DNA of 64,000 nt, from NCBI RefSeq assembly GCF_004365635.1, contig NZ_SOBH01000002.1, forward strand, positions 186,001 through 250,000. The letters are read 5' to 3'. The notes under the pieces are model-generated. The model worked only from the letters and a program-made list of their open reading frames with translations. It was not told the origin of the DNA and did no database searches. Source of the DNA: Litoreibacter halocynthiae. GTDB taxonomy: Bacteria > Pseudomonadota > Alphaproteobacteria > Rhodobacterales > Rhodobacteraceae. Numbering within the stretch: position 1 is the first letter of the stretch; every line of letters begins with the position of its first letter. Of the stretch, positions 46,491 to 55,709 are shown piece by piece. The position numbers and the translations under genes are program-made.

Positions 46491-47516
46491 ATGTTCACCT
46501 TCACGATCCGCCGGTTGATACTGACGATCCCGACGCTTCTGTTCATTTCTCTCGTGCTGTTCACGATCGTCAAACTCTCGCCCTCCGATCCGACGGGCAA
46601 CCTCCCCCTGACCATCCCGCCGGAGGTGCGCGAAAAAATCCGCGAGTCTCTGGGCGTTAACAAGCCGTTGCTGGTCCAGTATTTGTTGTGGCTGAAGCAG
46701 TTTTTCTGGCTGGAGCCGCGCATATTTCTAGAGCATTCATTCGGCTGGAATCTTGGCACCGCAGACGAAACGCGGCTGATTTCCTACCAGACCCGCTCCC
46801 CCGTCATGGACCTGATCGTGCAGCGCCTGCCGCAAACGCTTTGGGTCGTCGGGGTCGCCTATCTGGTCGGCACGCTTATCGCGCTGCCGATCGGGATAAT
46901 CTCGGCTTACAAGCAGTATTCCGTCTTTGACCAGCTTGGCACGCTGGTGTCGATGATCGGGTTTTCTGTCCCGCCCTTCTTTTCCGGCGTTCTGGTTATC
47001 GTCATCTTCTCGGTAATGATCCCGAGCGACAGTTATTTCTGGCTGCCCTCAATCTATGATACCACCCATGAGGTCACCGACTGGGCCAGCTTCAAATACC
47101 AGTTCCGACAGATGATCATGCCGGTCATGGTGCTGGCTTTGCAGATCACCGCGCAAATCTCGCGTTTCACGCGGGCCTCGATGCTCGACAACCTCAATCA
47201 GGATTACGTCCGCACAGCCCGTGCCAAAGGCCTGAAAGAGAAGACGGTCGTTCTGGTCCACGTTTTGCGCAATTCGATGATCCCCGTGGTCACGGTGATC
47301 GCCCTTGGCATTCCGTCGATCTTTGGCGGTGCCATCATCACTGAACAAGTATTCAAGGTGAATGGTCTAGGCCAACTGCTGATCATCGCCATTCAAGGCG
47401 GCGATGTGCCAACCGTGCAAACGCTGACCTTCATCTTCGCGATCCTGATCGTGCTGTTTAACCTGATTGCCGACGTGCTCTACGGCATTCTGGACCCGAG
47501 GATCCGCTATGACTGA
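46491..47516 (+). CDS. peptide ABC transporter permease (DppB/OppB type)
   Basis: 341 residues. N-terminal helix MFTFTIRRLILTIPTLLFIS, periplasmic loop to about residue 110, then five more helices. The EAA loop region for contact with the ATPase (DYVRTARAKGLKEKTVVLVH, with VLRNSMIPVVTV) is clear. It forms the channel with the next gene product. The stop overlaps the next start by 8 nt. Confidence 0.95.
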   Translation: MFTFTIRRLILTIPTLLFISLVLFTIVKLSPSDPTGNLPLTIPPEVREKIRESLGVNKPLLVQYLLWLKQFFWLEPRIFLEHSFGWNLGTADETRLISYQTRSPVMDLIVQRLPQTLWVVGVAYLVGTLIALPIGIISAYKQYSVFDQLGTLVSMIGFSVPPFFSGVLVIVIFSVMIPSDSYFWLPSIYDTTHEVTDWASFKYQFRQMIMPVMVLALQITAQISRFTRASMLDNLNQDYVRTARAKGLKEKTVVLVHVLRNSMIPVVTVIALGIPSIFGGAIITEQVFKVNGLGQLLIIAIQGGDVPTVQTLTFIFAILIVLFNLIADVLYGILDPRIRYD

Positions 47517-48414
47517 TATACCGCAAATCGCCGCGCAACCCCGCAACCAGTGGTGGGATGTCTGGGACCAGTTCAAAACCCACAAGGGCGCTCTGATCGG
47601 TGCGATATTTTTCTTGGTCATTCTGCTGGGCGTCATCTTCGGGCCGTGGCTTTGGGGCATCGACGCCACGTTCATCGACATTCGATCGCGCAACCAAGGC
47701 CCGAGCTTTGCGCATCCGATGGGCACCGACCAGCTTGGCCGAGACAGCTTTGCGCGGATGATGGCTGGTGGGCGTGTATCATTGGCCGTGGGCTTGACCG
47801 CGATGGCTTTGGCCATTGGTCTTGGCACTTTGATTGGTGTGATTGCGGGCTATTTCAAGCGGCTCGACGGGCTGCTGATGCGTACCACTGACCTGTTTCT
47901 TGCCCTACCCCTGCTGCCGCTGTTGTTAGTCATCATCATGCTGTTCCGCGACAAACTGAACGCGGCCTTCGGTCCGGAGGGTGGCATCTTCATCCTGATG
48001 GTGTCGGCCATCGGTGCGACCTCATGGATGCAAACCGCGCGGATCGTGCGCGGCGACGTGTTGGCGATCAAAGAGCGCGAGTTTGTACTTGCCGCCCGCT
48101 CCATCGGGACGCCAAACCGCCGGATGATCACACGGCATATCTTGCCCAATGTATTATCCCCGATCATGGTGTCGGCCACCTTGGGCATCGCCAACGCGAT
48201 TATCACCGAAAGCGCGCTCAGCTTCCTCGGCCTTGGCTTCCCGCCGGATTTCCCGACATGGGGCCGCCTGTTGTTCGACAGCGTCGACTACCTGCAACAA
48301 TACCCCGAGCGGGTGATGTGGCCCGGCCTTGCGATTTCGCTGACTGTGCTGTCGGTGAACTACATGGGCGACGGGCTACGCGATGCGCTGGACCCGAAAA
48401 TCCGCGGGCGCTAA
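47509..48414 (+). CDS. peptide ABC transporter permease (DppC/OppC type)
   Basis: 301 residues from MTDIPQIAAQPRNQWWDVWD (47509); the frame to 47467 is inside the previous gene. N-terminal OppC segment HKGALIGAIFFLVILLGVIF, then GTDQLGRDSFARMMAGGRVS, and the EAA-type loop EREFVLAARSIGTPNRRMIT with RHILPNVLSPIMV. It ends in DALDPKIRGR as usual for the family. Last gene of the importer. Confidence 0.95.
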   Translation: MTDIPQIAAQPRNQWWDVWDQFKTHKGALIGAIFFLVILLGVIFGPWLWGIDATFIDIRSRNQGPSFAHPMGTDQLGRDSFARMMAGGRVSLAVGLTAMALAIGLGTLIGVIAGYFKRLDGLLMRTTDLFLALPLLPLLLVIIMLFRDKLNAAFGPEGGIFILMVSAIGATSWMQTARIVRGDVLAIKEREFVLAARSIGTPNRRMITRHILPNVLSPIMVSATLGIANAIITESALSFLGLGFPPDFPTWGRLLFDSVDYLQQYPERVMWPGLAISLTVLSVNYMGDGLRDALDPKIRGR

Positions 48415-48416
48415 CG

Positions 48417-49697
48417 CTATTCCATCTTCTCGCGGATGCGGTGGACCATCCACCACACGGCGAGCACGACCAAGGGTGTCGTGACAGCCGCGAGGACCAG
48501 TTTGGATAGGCCCACGGCGTATGCCGCAGGTTGCGCCATGTAGAGCACCAGATTGACCGCGTAGTAGCTGATCGCCACGACAGACAACCCTTCAACGGTC
48601 TTTTGCAGGCGCAATTGCAAGTCGGCGCGCTTGTCCATGCTTTCGAGCAATTTCTGGTTTTGCGACGAGCGTTCCACATCCACCCGTGTGCGCAGCAAGT
48701 CCCCTGCCCGCGTGGCGCGCTCCGCCATGTTCTGCAACCGCCGCTCGGAGGCTTTCACCGTGCGCATCGCCGGATCAAACCGGCGCATCATGAATTCCGC
48801 GAATGTCTGGCGGCCATTGAAGCGTTCCTCGCGCAGCACCTCGATGCGTTGGTTCACGATTGCCTCGTAGGCCCCCGTCGCCCCGAACCGGAAGGACGAT
48901 TGCGCCAGCAGGCTTTCCAGCTCGGCGGAGGTCGCCAGAAGCTCGCTCAACGTGTCCTCGGCACCGGTATCGCCTTTTGTCATAGCGCTCATCAGGCCGG
49001 ATAAAATCGCGTCCAGCTCCCCTAGGCGCAGCCCCATGTCGCGCACCCGCGCCAAACCCAACATCGACATGCTTTTATAGGTTTCGATCTCGCATAGACG
49101 CTGGACAATGCGTCCTATGCGACGCTCGCCAGTTACGTCGGCCACGAAAACGGCCAGCCGCATATGGCCCGCAGCATCAATGCGGAAGTCGCCTGCGACG
49201 GTTGCGGCCCCATCCAGAACAGTGCTGACCGCAAGGCTTTCAGGCACGAACCAATCCTCGACCCGCGTGACGATTTCGTCGGCACCGGGATCGGCCTCGA
49301 CACGGATCAAGGCCGACGTGATGCGTACGCCCGGTGCGCTTGCCAGCCAGTCGGCGGGAAAGGTTTCGAAGGCCTTTGGGTCGAACGGGCGATCTTCAAG
49401 CGTAGGCATGAACATCGTGTAGGTGACAAACTCGGTATGCTGCTCCCATTTGAGCTTGAATTTGCCCACCTCCCCGAACCAATGGGTCGCACCGGGTTGC
49501 GGATGTGGTGCACCGTAGCGGTCGAGCAATTGGGTCAGATGCGCGCGGTCCACGTCGCGGTCGCGCTCGGCGGCGTCCTCTGGTCGCTTGATAGCAAGGT
49601 AGATTGCCCCACAGGGCGCTTCCAGCGACGGGAAAGGGCGCGCGTGCAGCTCGTTGGCCAAAGTGTAGCGCAGCGGGTGGTCTTCTATCGGGGTCAT
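48417..49697 (-). CDS. DUF3422 domain protein (membrane-anchored C-terminus)
   Basis: 426 residues, the family's normal size. Starts MTPIEDHPLRYTLANELHAR at 49697; PFPSLEAPCGAIYLAIKRPE and the His/Trp-rich GATHWFGEVGKFKLKWEQHT follow. A helical core and two C-terminal transmembrane helices (about 370-415) are visible, then VHRIREKME. Function is not known. Convergent with the opp operon, 2 nt between stops. Confidence 0.92.
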   Translation of the reverse strand: MTPIEDHPLRYTLANELHARPFPSLEAPCGAIYLAIKRPEDAAERDRDVDRAHLTQLLDRYGAPHPQPGATHWFGEVGKFKLKWEQHTEFVTYTMFMPTLEDRPFDPKAFETFPADWLASAPGVRITSALIRVEADPGADEIVTRVEDWFVPESLAVSTVLDGAATVAGDFRIDAAGHMRLAVFVADVTGERRIGRIVQRLCEIETYKSMSMLGLARVRDMGLRLGELDAILSGLMSAMTKGDTGAEDTLSELLATSAELESLLAQSSFRFGATGAYEAIVNQRIEVLREERFNGRQTFAEFMMRRFDPAMRTVKASERRLQNMAERATRAGDLLRTRVDVERSSQNQKLLESMDKRADLQLRLQKTVEGLSVVAISYYAVNLVLYMAQPAAYAVGLSKLVLAAVTTPLVVLAVWWMVHRIREKME

Positions 49698-49824
49698 GCG
49701 GTCAACCGTAAGTGAATTTCACCTAGGCATAGAGCCACACGGCCCTTATGAAAACAAATTTTTCATCAAAATCATAGCTTTAGCTGTGTGCAACGGCATA
49801 CAGTTCCACCTTTCGGAAACGGTC

Positions 49825-49854
49825 GCGCCCCGGAGCCTCCCCACTCCGGAGCGC
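49825..49854 (-). terminator. strong stem-loop downstream of the ornithine decarboxylase gene
   Basis: GCGCCCCGGAG (49825-49835) and CTCCGGAGCGC (49844-49854) make an 11-bp stem with one mismatch-type G-U pair and an 8-nt loop, 10 nt past the stop. It lacks a U-tract on the minus strand, so it may terminate weakly or protect the mRNA end. Confidence 0.4.
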
Positions 49855-49863
49855 GTAATTGGC

Positions 49864-51036
49864 TCAGATGGTTACAACCGCGAGGGGCGGGAACCCATTG
49901 AAACCAATAGACGAATAGGCGGATGTATACGCGCCTGTGTTGCGGATAAGCACGCGGTCACCAGCTTTCAAAGTCAGCGGCAACTGCATCGGGCGCTTTT
50001 CATAAAGCACATCCGCGCTGTCGCAGCTTGGGCCAGCCATGACGCATGGGCCACTCTCTTCGCCGTCGCGTGGGGTCTCGAACTGGTAGCGGATGGCTTC
50101 GCCTTCGGTTTCTGCCAGACCGGAGAAACGGCCAATGTCGAGGTAAACCCAACGGTGCATGTCGCGGTCCGACTTGCGCGATACCAGCATGACTTCAGCC
50201 ACGATGACGCCAGCTTCGGCAACCATACCGCGACCCGGCTCTGCCATGATGCGGGCGACATTGCCGAAACGCGCGGTCACTTGCGCCATAACGGCAGCCG
50301 CGTATGCGGTCGGGGCCTCAATGGCCTCGCCATAGAACGCAGGGAAGCCGCCGCCGATGTTCAGCAGGCTGAGGTCGTGGCCAGCGTCGCGGGCGTCGTG
50401 CCAGATCAGCGCAAGCGCGTCCAAGGTCGGGCCCCACATTTCCGCTTTGCGGGTTTGGGAGCCAACATGGAACGAGAAGCCAACAGGGTTCAAGCCCAGC
50501 TCTTTGGCGTAGTCCAGAAGGCGTAGCGCGGTGTCACGGTCACAGCCGAATTTGCGCGACAGCGGCCAGTCGGCCTGCGACACTTCAACGATCAGGCGTA
50601 TGTAGACCTGGGCGCCAGGGGCGTGCTCGGCGATTTTTTCCAGCTCTTCCTCGGCGTCCGCAGCAAACAGAGTGATACCGGCGGCATGCGCGAATGCGAT
50701 GTCGGAGGCGCGTTTGACGGTGTTGCCAAACGAAATGTCAGCAGGATCAGCACCAAGGCTCAGGCACAGTTCAACTTCACCGCGCGATGCTGCGTCAAAG
50801 TGGGAACCGAGGTTCACGAGGGTCTCGATGACCTTGCGCTCTGGGTTTGCTTTGACGGCGTAGTGGATGTCGGCACGACCAAGGCCCGCTTTCAATGCGC
50901 GGTATTGCCGTGCAACCAGAGCGGTATCGACGACCAATGTGGGGCGGTCAAATTCGCGCGATGCAACAAAGGCATCCAGACGGTTACGGACAACAGGTTG
51001 AGCGGACGCTTGAGCGTCCGAGAATTGTACAGTCAT
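49864..51036 (-). CDS. ornithine/lysine decarboxylase, PLP-dependent (group IV)
   Basis: 390 residues from the second ATG (MTVQFSDAQASAQPVVRNRL) at 51036, which has GGAG at correct distance; the first ATG, 6 nt upstream, would fall too close to it. PLP Lys is in DIHYAVKANPERK. Later motifs: ISFGNTVKRASDIAFAHA, FSFHVGSQTRKAEMWGP, NIGGGFPAFYGEA, AEPGRGMVAEAGVIVAEVML, and MAGPSCDSADVLYEKRPMQL with the catalytic Cys. It makes putrescine (or cadaverine) from basic amino acids. It lies behind a structured leader. Confidence 0.93.
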   Translation of the reverse strand: MTVQFSDAQASAQPVVRNRLDAFVASREFDRPTLVVDTALVARQYRALKAGLGRADIHYAVKANPERKVIETLVNLGSHFDAASRGEVELCLSLGADPADISFGNTVKRASDIAFAHAAGITLFAADAEEELEKIAEHAPGAQVYIRLIVEVSQADWPLSRKFGCDRDTALRLLDYAKELGLNPVGFSFHVGSQTRKAEMWGPTLDALALIWHDARDAGHDLSLLNIGGGFPAFYGEAIEAPTAYAAAVMAQVTARFGNVARIMAEPGRGMVAEAGVIVAEVMLVSRKSDRDMHRWVYLDIGRFSGLAETEGEAIRYQFETPRDGEESGPCVMAGPSCDSADVLYEKRPMQLPLTLKAGDRVLIRNTGAYTSAYSSIGFNGFPPLAVVTI

Positions 51037-51120
51037 GGTCATCTCCAGTTAGACCCGGCCATAACGGGGATTACCCGTGCGAGACCGCTCACTTCCAAGG
51101 GGAGACGTTACCGTCGCTAC
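51037..51120 (-). promoter_or_regulatory. structured leader upstream of the ornithine decarboxylase gene
   Basis: In the minus-strand transcript two perfect hairpins precede the ribosome site: GACG-GUAA-CGUC (51104-51115), with a GNRA tetraloop, and ACGGG-UAAUC-CCCGU (51064-51078). A conserved speF leader is known upstream of ornithine decarboxylase genes in alphaproteobacteria; whether this is that element cannot be told from the sequence alone. Confidence 0.4.
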
Positions 51121-51305
51121 GTAAACACGTGTTGCGTTGACTGCTACAGGCCAGAGGCGCGTGCGTTGGCGTCTATTCGGGCCGTATCGGGCCAAACGCG
51201 AGTCGGTGCAAGCGTTTTTTTTGCCGTGCTTGAAATTCGTCAAATTGATGCGATGGAACCGCCGACTGTGTTCACGCGTTGGGACGCTTAACCGGAGAGT
51301 GCTTC

Positions 51306-52691
51306 TTGCCCGAAACCAAAAAACGCGACCTGACCCAAGGCCCTGTATGGATCGCCCTGACAGCCATGTCGGCCCCCATGTCCTTCGGGATATTCGCGGT
51401 GATCGCGGTGGGACTGGCTGACGCCTACTTCCTCGGGAAGGTCAGCGCGAGCGCCCTCGCGGCGGTCGGGTTTATTTATCCGGTGATCACCGCCATCACC
51501 TCCCTTTCGATCGGGCTGAGCGCCGGCGCGAACGCGACCCTGTCGCAGGCCGTCGGTCGCGAAGAAACGGATGACGACGTGCGCAGGCTGGGGCTTCATG
51601 CCATCGGCTTGGGCTTGGCGTTATCCGCGATCATGGCCCTGCTATTATGGCCCAGCTATCCCTTCCTGTTTAGCGCCATGGGCGCGAGCAACGAGGTTTT
51701 GGGCGAAATCGCCCAGTACATTCCTGTATGGGCACTCTCCTTTCCCTTCCTTGTCGTTATGATGGTCACCAACGCCGTGTTCCGCGCCCACGGGGATGGA
51801 GCGACCTCGGCGGCAATCATGGTGCTGGCGGCCTTCTTCGGGATCGCCCTTAACCCAGTCCTTATTTTCGGCTGGGGTCCCCTGCCAGAGTTGGGAACTT
51901 TGGGCGCAGCGCTCTCCACACTCATCGGCCGCGTCATCGCGATGGCTGCTGCCCTGTGGATAGCGTGGCGGCGCGGCATGCTGGGCGTATGCGGCAAAGT
52001 GCTGGACGGTTTGACGGCGTCAGTCAGACAGGTGCTAAATGTTGGCATACCCGCCGCGTTCTCCAACGCCATCAATCCTGCAGGCATGGCTTTGGTCACG
52101 GCTGCGGTTGCCACAGTTGGCGAAACTGCAGTGGCAGGTTTCGGCGCGGCATCGCGTATCCAGTCCTTCGCGCTCGTACCGCTGATGGCCCTTTCGTCCG
52201 GCATCGGACCAGTGGTCGGCCAGAACTGGGGTGCGGACAAACGTGATCGCGCGCAGACTGCCACCCAGCAAGCCTTCACCTTCTGCCTTGTCTACGGGCT
52301 GCTGCTTGCCGTGGTGCTCATCATCTTCGCAGAGACACTGGCAAGCTGGGTCGGCGCAGGTGGGGAAGATGTAGGATATGCCGCGTCCTATCTGCGCGTC
52401 GTGGGCGTGTCGATGTTCGGCTATGGGGTCGTGGTGGTCGCCAACGCGGCGATGAATGCCCGCGACAAAGCGCTTTGGTCCCTGTCGCTGTCATTGGGCC
52501 GTATCTTCGTGATCTACCTGCCACTGGCGTGGCTCGGTGTTTTGGTCATGGGCTACACTGGCATCTTGTTTGCCGCTGTCATCGCAAACCTGCTTGGCGC
52601 TTGGGGTGGCCTTGTGGCCACCCGCTCCACCGATCTTGTGCGCATCGACATACCCGGCATAAAGACGCCATTGCGAAAGCTGGACGCCTAG
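51306..52691 (+). CDS. MATE-family multidrug/Na+ efflux protein
   Basis: 461 residues if started at TTG 51306 (LPETKKRDLTQGPVWIALTA), which has CGGAGAG 6-7 nt upstream; another TTG at 51279 is in frame. Twelve helices. The MATE pattern includes PMSFGIFAVIAVGLADAYFL, ISVGLSAGANATLSQAVG-like and GFGAASRIQSFALVPLMALS. It exports cationic compounds using Na+ or H+. Divergent from ornithine decarboxylase; a polyamine link is possible but unproven. Confidence 0.9.
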   Translation: MPETKKRDLTQGPVWIALTAMSAPMSFGIFAVIAVGLADAYFLGKVSASALAAVGFIYPVITAITSLSIGLSAGANATLSQAVGREETDDDVRRLGLHAIGLGLALSAIMALLLWPSYPFLFSAMGASNEVLGEIAQYIPVWALSFPFLVVMMVTNAVFRAHGDGATSAAIMVLAAFFGIALNPVLIFGWGPLPELGTLGAALSTLIGRVIAMAAALWIAWRRGMLGVCGKVLDGLTASVRQVLNVGIPAAFSNAINPAGMALVTAAVATVGETAVAGFGAASRIQSFALVPLMALSSGIGPVVGQNWGADKRDRAQTATQQAFTFCLVYGLLLAVVLIIFAETLASWVGAGGEDVGYAASYLRVVGVSMFGYGVVVVANAAMNARDKALWSLSLSLGRIFVIYLPLAWLGVLVMGYTGILFAAVIANLLGAWGGLVATRSTDLVRIDIPGIKTPLRKLDA

Positions 52692-53545
52692 CCTTCCAGC
52701 TTGTCCTGCGTTTTGGTGTCGAAATCACTGGCATCGTGGCGTTCGTGCAGCTGGCCTTCCAGCGGGCCGGACGTGCGGTTGACCATCTGGCCCCGCTGCA
52801 CCGCCGGACGCGCCGCGATCTGTTTCTCCCAACGGATGACGTGATCGTATTCATGCACGCTCAGGAACTCCCCCGCGTCGTAAGCCCCGCCGGTTACCAT
52901 GCGACCATACCAAGGCCATGTGACCATATCGGCGATAGTGTAGGTGTCCCCTGCCAGATATTCGTTTTCTTCCAGATGTTGGTTCAGCACGTCCAACTGG
53001 CGCTTGGCCTCCATTGCGAAACGGTTGATCGGGTATTCCTGCTTCGTTGGCGCATAGGCATAGAAATGTCCGAAGCCGCCGCCCAGATAGGGCGCAGCCC
53101 CTTGCAACCAGAACAGCCAGTTCATGCATTCAGCGCGCGCGGCGGGTTCCGTGGGTAAGAACTCCCCGAACTTTTCAGCCAGATAGAACAGGATCGAGCC
53201 ACTCTCAAAAACCCGTGTCAGAGTGGTGGTGTCAAACATGGCGGGAATTTTAGAGTTCGGGTTGACGTCCACGAAGCCGCTGGAGAACTGATCCCCCTCC
53301 CCGATCTTGATCAGCCAAGCGTCGTATTCAGCGCCGGAATGCCCCAGCTCCAAAAGCTCCTCCAGCATAATAGTCACCTTCTGCCCGTTGGGCGTGGCGA
53401 GGCTATAGAGCTGCAAGGGATGCTTGCCGACGGGCAAATCCTTGTCATGGGTCGGGCCTGCGATAGGCCGGTTGATGGATGCAAACGTGCCGCCGGACTC
53501 GTTCTCCCACGTCCAAACCTTGGGGGGAGTATACTCTTCAGCCAT
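52688..53545 (-). CDS. YghU-type glutathione S-transferase family protein
   Basis: 285 residues from MAEEYTPPKVWTWENESGGT (53545), with AAGGAAA before the ATG; the longer frame to 53707 is in AT-rich non-coding DNA. N-terminal Asn/Thr segment ASINRPIAGPTHDKDLPVGK, then thioredoxin-like LYSLATPNGQKVTIMLEELL (TPNGQK is typical of YghU), FVDVNPNSKIPAMFD, ESGSILFYLAEKFGEFLP, and the C-terminal helical domain. These proteins bind two glutathiones and reduce disulfides. It converges on the MATE gene (4-nt overlap). Confidence 0.93.
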   Translation of the reverse strand: MAEEYTPPKVWTWENESGGTFASINRPIAGPTHDKDLPVGKHPLQLYSLATPNGQKVTIMLEELLELGHSGAEYDAWLIKIGEGDQFSSGFVDVNPNSKIPAMFDTTTLTRVFESGSILFYLAEKFGEFLPTEPAARAECMNWLFWLQGAAPYLGGGFGHFYAYAPTKQEYPINRFAMEAKRQLDVLNQHLEENEYLAGDTYTIADMVTWPWYGRMVTGGAYDAGEFLSVHEYDHVIRWEKQIAARPAVQRGQMVNRTSGPLEGQLHERHDASDFDTKTQDKLEG

Positions 53546-53867
53546 GGGATTTTCCTTCTCTATCGCGGTTACGCGTACCAAAGCGCCTTGCTCGGAAAGG
53601 TGCAAACCGAAAAATCCGATTTTTATTTGAGGCCGCAAAATGATTGGCAGAACGGGGCACCCGAAACTCTTCAAGACATTGAATAATATAATACTTATCA
53701 AAACCATTCGGAAACTTACTTCAGAACCCGATTGACGGTTTTGTTACCTGTTTTTTCGATAAGCCGTGATTTGTAGCGGAACTTTTTCAGTCAGGCGGCG
53801 GTTGTCTCCCCATACAGCGTCCGAAATGATTTCAGACGCACTGGATCTAACGACTAGGAGACTACAC
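53546..53867. other. 322-nt non-coding region between GST and the small exported protein
   Basis: AT-rich in the middle (53680-53700). It holds the GST ribosome site at its left end, a TTGACG hexamer near 53735 with no good -10 at standard spacing, and the inverted repeat at 53817-53839. No ORF of note. Confidence 0.5.
53817..53839. promoter_or_regulatory. near-perfect inverted repeat upstream of the small exported protein
   Basis: GCGTCCGAAAT (53817-53827), one central base, and ATTTCAGACGC (53829-53839) make 11-nt arms with a single mismatch. It ends 28 nt before the ATG at 53868, so it is either an operator or a hairpin in the 5' UTR. Confidence 0.4.
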
Positions 53868-54167
53868 ATGACCAAGTTTTTCACAACAACGGCCATCGCC
53901 CTTACTTTCGCAGCGCCTGCTTTTGCAGACATTAACGTCGAAGAGTATCTGGCATTGTCCAACAATTCGGCCGCTGAACGCTTGGTCGAAGAAACCTCTA
54001 CCGGTGACGTCGAAGCGGCAGAAATCAAGTTTGCCTTGGGCAACATGAGCGCCGCCGAGCGTCAGGTGTTTTTCGAAATGGACGAAGAGTCCCGCATGGC
54101 GCAATTGATCGCTCTGCGTAAGACTGCACCAATGAACAGCCCGGCAGAAGCCGCTGCTTCTAACTAA
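53868..54167 (+). CDS. small exported protein of unknown function
   Basis: 99 residues from MTKFFTTTAIALTFAAPAFA (53868), with TAGGAG 7 nt upstream. After the signal peptide come short acidic helices with repeated Ala/Glu: NNSAAERLVEETSTGD, EIKFALGNMSAAERQVFFEM. The paired SAAER units suggest an internal repeat. It is followed directly by tandem stem-loops ending in a strong terminator, so it is a single-gene unit. Function unknown. Confidence 0.75.
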   Translation: MTKFFTTTAIALTFAAPAFADINVEEYLALSNNSAAERLVEETSTGDVEAAEIKFALGNMSAAERQVFFEMDEESRMAQLIALRKTAPMNSPAEAAASN

Positions 54168-54203
54168 AAAATGTGCGGGCCGGCCTCCGCCGGTCCCCGA
54201 AAC

Positions 54204-54236
54204 AAAAACGGGCGCTCCCCTCGGAGCGCCCGTTTT
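54204..54236. terminator. strong bidirectional intrinsic terminator
   Basis: ACGGGCGCTCC (54208-54218), a CCTC loop and GGAGCGCCCGT (54223-54233) form a perfect 11-bp stem. It is preceded by AAAAA and followed by TTTT, so it can end transcription from the small exported gene on the plus strand and from pntB on the minus strand. Confidence 0.85.
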
Positions 54237-54269
54237 CATGCGTAGGACGGGGTTCACCCCGCCGCACGC

Positions 54270-55694
54270 TCAATCAATTTTCGGCAGCAAGCTGTCCAGC
54301 GATGCCTTCGCATCCCCGTAGAACATCCGCGTGTTGTCCTTGAAGAACAGCGGGTTCTCGATACCCGAATACCCAGTGCCTTGGCCGCGCTTGGACACGA
54401 ATACCTGCTTGGCTTTCCAGCATTCCAGCACTGGCATGCCCGCGATAGGCGAGTTCGGATCGTCCTGCGCCGCAGGGTTCACGATGTCATTGGAGCCGAT
54501 CACGATGGCGACGTCTGTGCTTGGGAAGTCGTCATTGATCTCGTCCATCTCCATGACGATGTCGTAAGGCACCTTGGCCTCCGCCAGCAGCACGTTCATG
54601 TGACCCGGCAAACGCCCAGCAACAGGGTGAATGGCGAAACGCACGTTCTTGCCTTTGGCGCGCAGCTTGCGGACCAGTTCAGCCACAGAAGACTGCGCCT
54701 GCGCCACGGCCATGCCGTAGCCCGGAATGATGATAACACTGTCAGCATCGTTCAAAGCCGTCGCAACACCGTCCGCATCAATCGCAATCTGTTCGCCTTC
54801 GACAGCCATTTGCGGGCCAGCCGCGCCACCGAAGCCACCCAAGATGACCGACACGAAGGAGCGGTTCATCGCCTTACACATGATGTAGGACAAGATTGCA
54901 CCGCTTGATCCGACCAACGCGCCGACCACGATCAGCAGATCGTTGCCCAGCGAGAAGCCGATCGCTGCCGCAGCCCAGCCGGAATAGCTGTTCAGCATCG
55001 ACACAACGACAGGCATATCCGCGCCGCCGATGCCCATGATCAGGTGATAGCCGATGAACAGCGCCGCCAAAGTCATCAAGAACAGCGGGAAGAAGCCGCC
55101 TGTGTTGAAGTACCAAACCAGACAGATCAACGAGAGCGCCGCAGCGCCTGCGTTTAGCATATGGCCGCCCGGCAGCTTTTTCGCCGCCGAGTCCACTTTG
55201 CCCGCCAGCTTGCCATAGGCAATGACGGAGCCGGTGAAGGTCACAGCACCGATGAAGATGCCCAAGAACAGTTCGACCCGCAGGATCGAAATCTCAACGC
55301 CTGATTTCTTGGCAATGAGCTTCGCAAAGGTGCCGAACGTCTCGGGGTCAGCGGTCGCCACATTGCCGATCTGGATATGCGCAATCAAGCCGACGAACAC
55401 AGCGGCCAGACCAACGAGCGAGTGCATCGCGGCCACAAGCTCTGGCATCTGCGTCATCTGAACTTTGGTCGCCAGCTGGTAGCCGATGGCCCCGCCGCCC
55501 GCGATCAGGATCAGTGACAACAGCCAATAGCCGGAGCCCGGCCCGACAATCGTCGCCGCCACGGCCAGAGCCATGCCGGCGATGCCGTACCAAACGGCCC
55601 GCTTGGCGCTTTCCTGCCCCGACAAGCCGCCAAGCGACAGGATGAAAAGAACTGCGGCGACTACGTAAGCCGCGGTGGTAAATCCGAATTCCAT
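54270..55694 (-). CDS. pntB: NAD(P) transhydrogenase subunit beta
   Basis: 474 residues. The proton-translocating subunit with the NADP-binding domain. Eight or nine helices fill residues ~1-270 ([20 protein letters not shown] in one loop); the NADP domain follows with [19 protein letters not shown], [37 protein letters not shown] (as [18 protein letters not shown] here), and [20 protein letters not shown]. The start follows the pntA stop by 15 nt. It ends near the bidirectional terminator. Confidence 0.97.
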   Translation of the reverse strand: MEFGFTTAAYVVAAVLFILSLGGLSGQESAKRAVWYGIAGMALAVAATIVGPGSGYWLLSLILIAGGGAIGYQLATKVQMTQMPELVAAMHSLVGLAAVFVGLIAHIQIGNVATADPETFGTFAKLIAKKSGVEISILRVELFLGIFIGAVTFTGSVIAYGKLAGKVDSAAKKLPGGHMLNAGAAALSLICLVWYFNTGGFFPLFLMTLAALFIGYHLIMGIGGADMPVVVSMLNSYSGWAAAAIGFSLGNDLLIVVGALVGSSGAILSYIMCKAMNRSFVSVILGGFGGAAGPQMAVEGEQIAIDADGVATALNDADSVIIIPGYGMAVAQAQSSVAELVRKLRAKGKNVRFAIHPVAGRLPGHMNVLLAEAKVPYDIVMEMDEINDDFPSTDVAIVIGSNDIVNPAAQDDPNSPIAGMPVLECWKAKQVFVSKRGQGTGYSGIENPLFFKDNTRMFYGDAKASLDSLLPKID

Positions 55695-55709
55695 GATCTC
55701 TACCCCTAC

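Noticed and set aside
49696-50526. 276-codon plus-strand frame opposite ornithine decarboxylase
   Set aside because: Antisense shadow; the minus-strand protein has all decarboxylase motifs.
51049-51243. 64-codon minus-strand frame just before ornithine decarboxylase, as a possible leader peptide
   Set aside because: It needs a TTG start with no ribosome site and is very Arg-rich. It could still be a leader peptide like SpeFL, but nothing in the sequence supports it enough to list.
53740-53765. A sigma70 promoter at TTGACG before the small exported protein
   Set aside because: No -10 hexamer at 16-18 nt; the nearest GATAAG is about 20 nt away.
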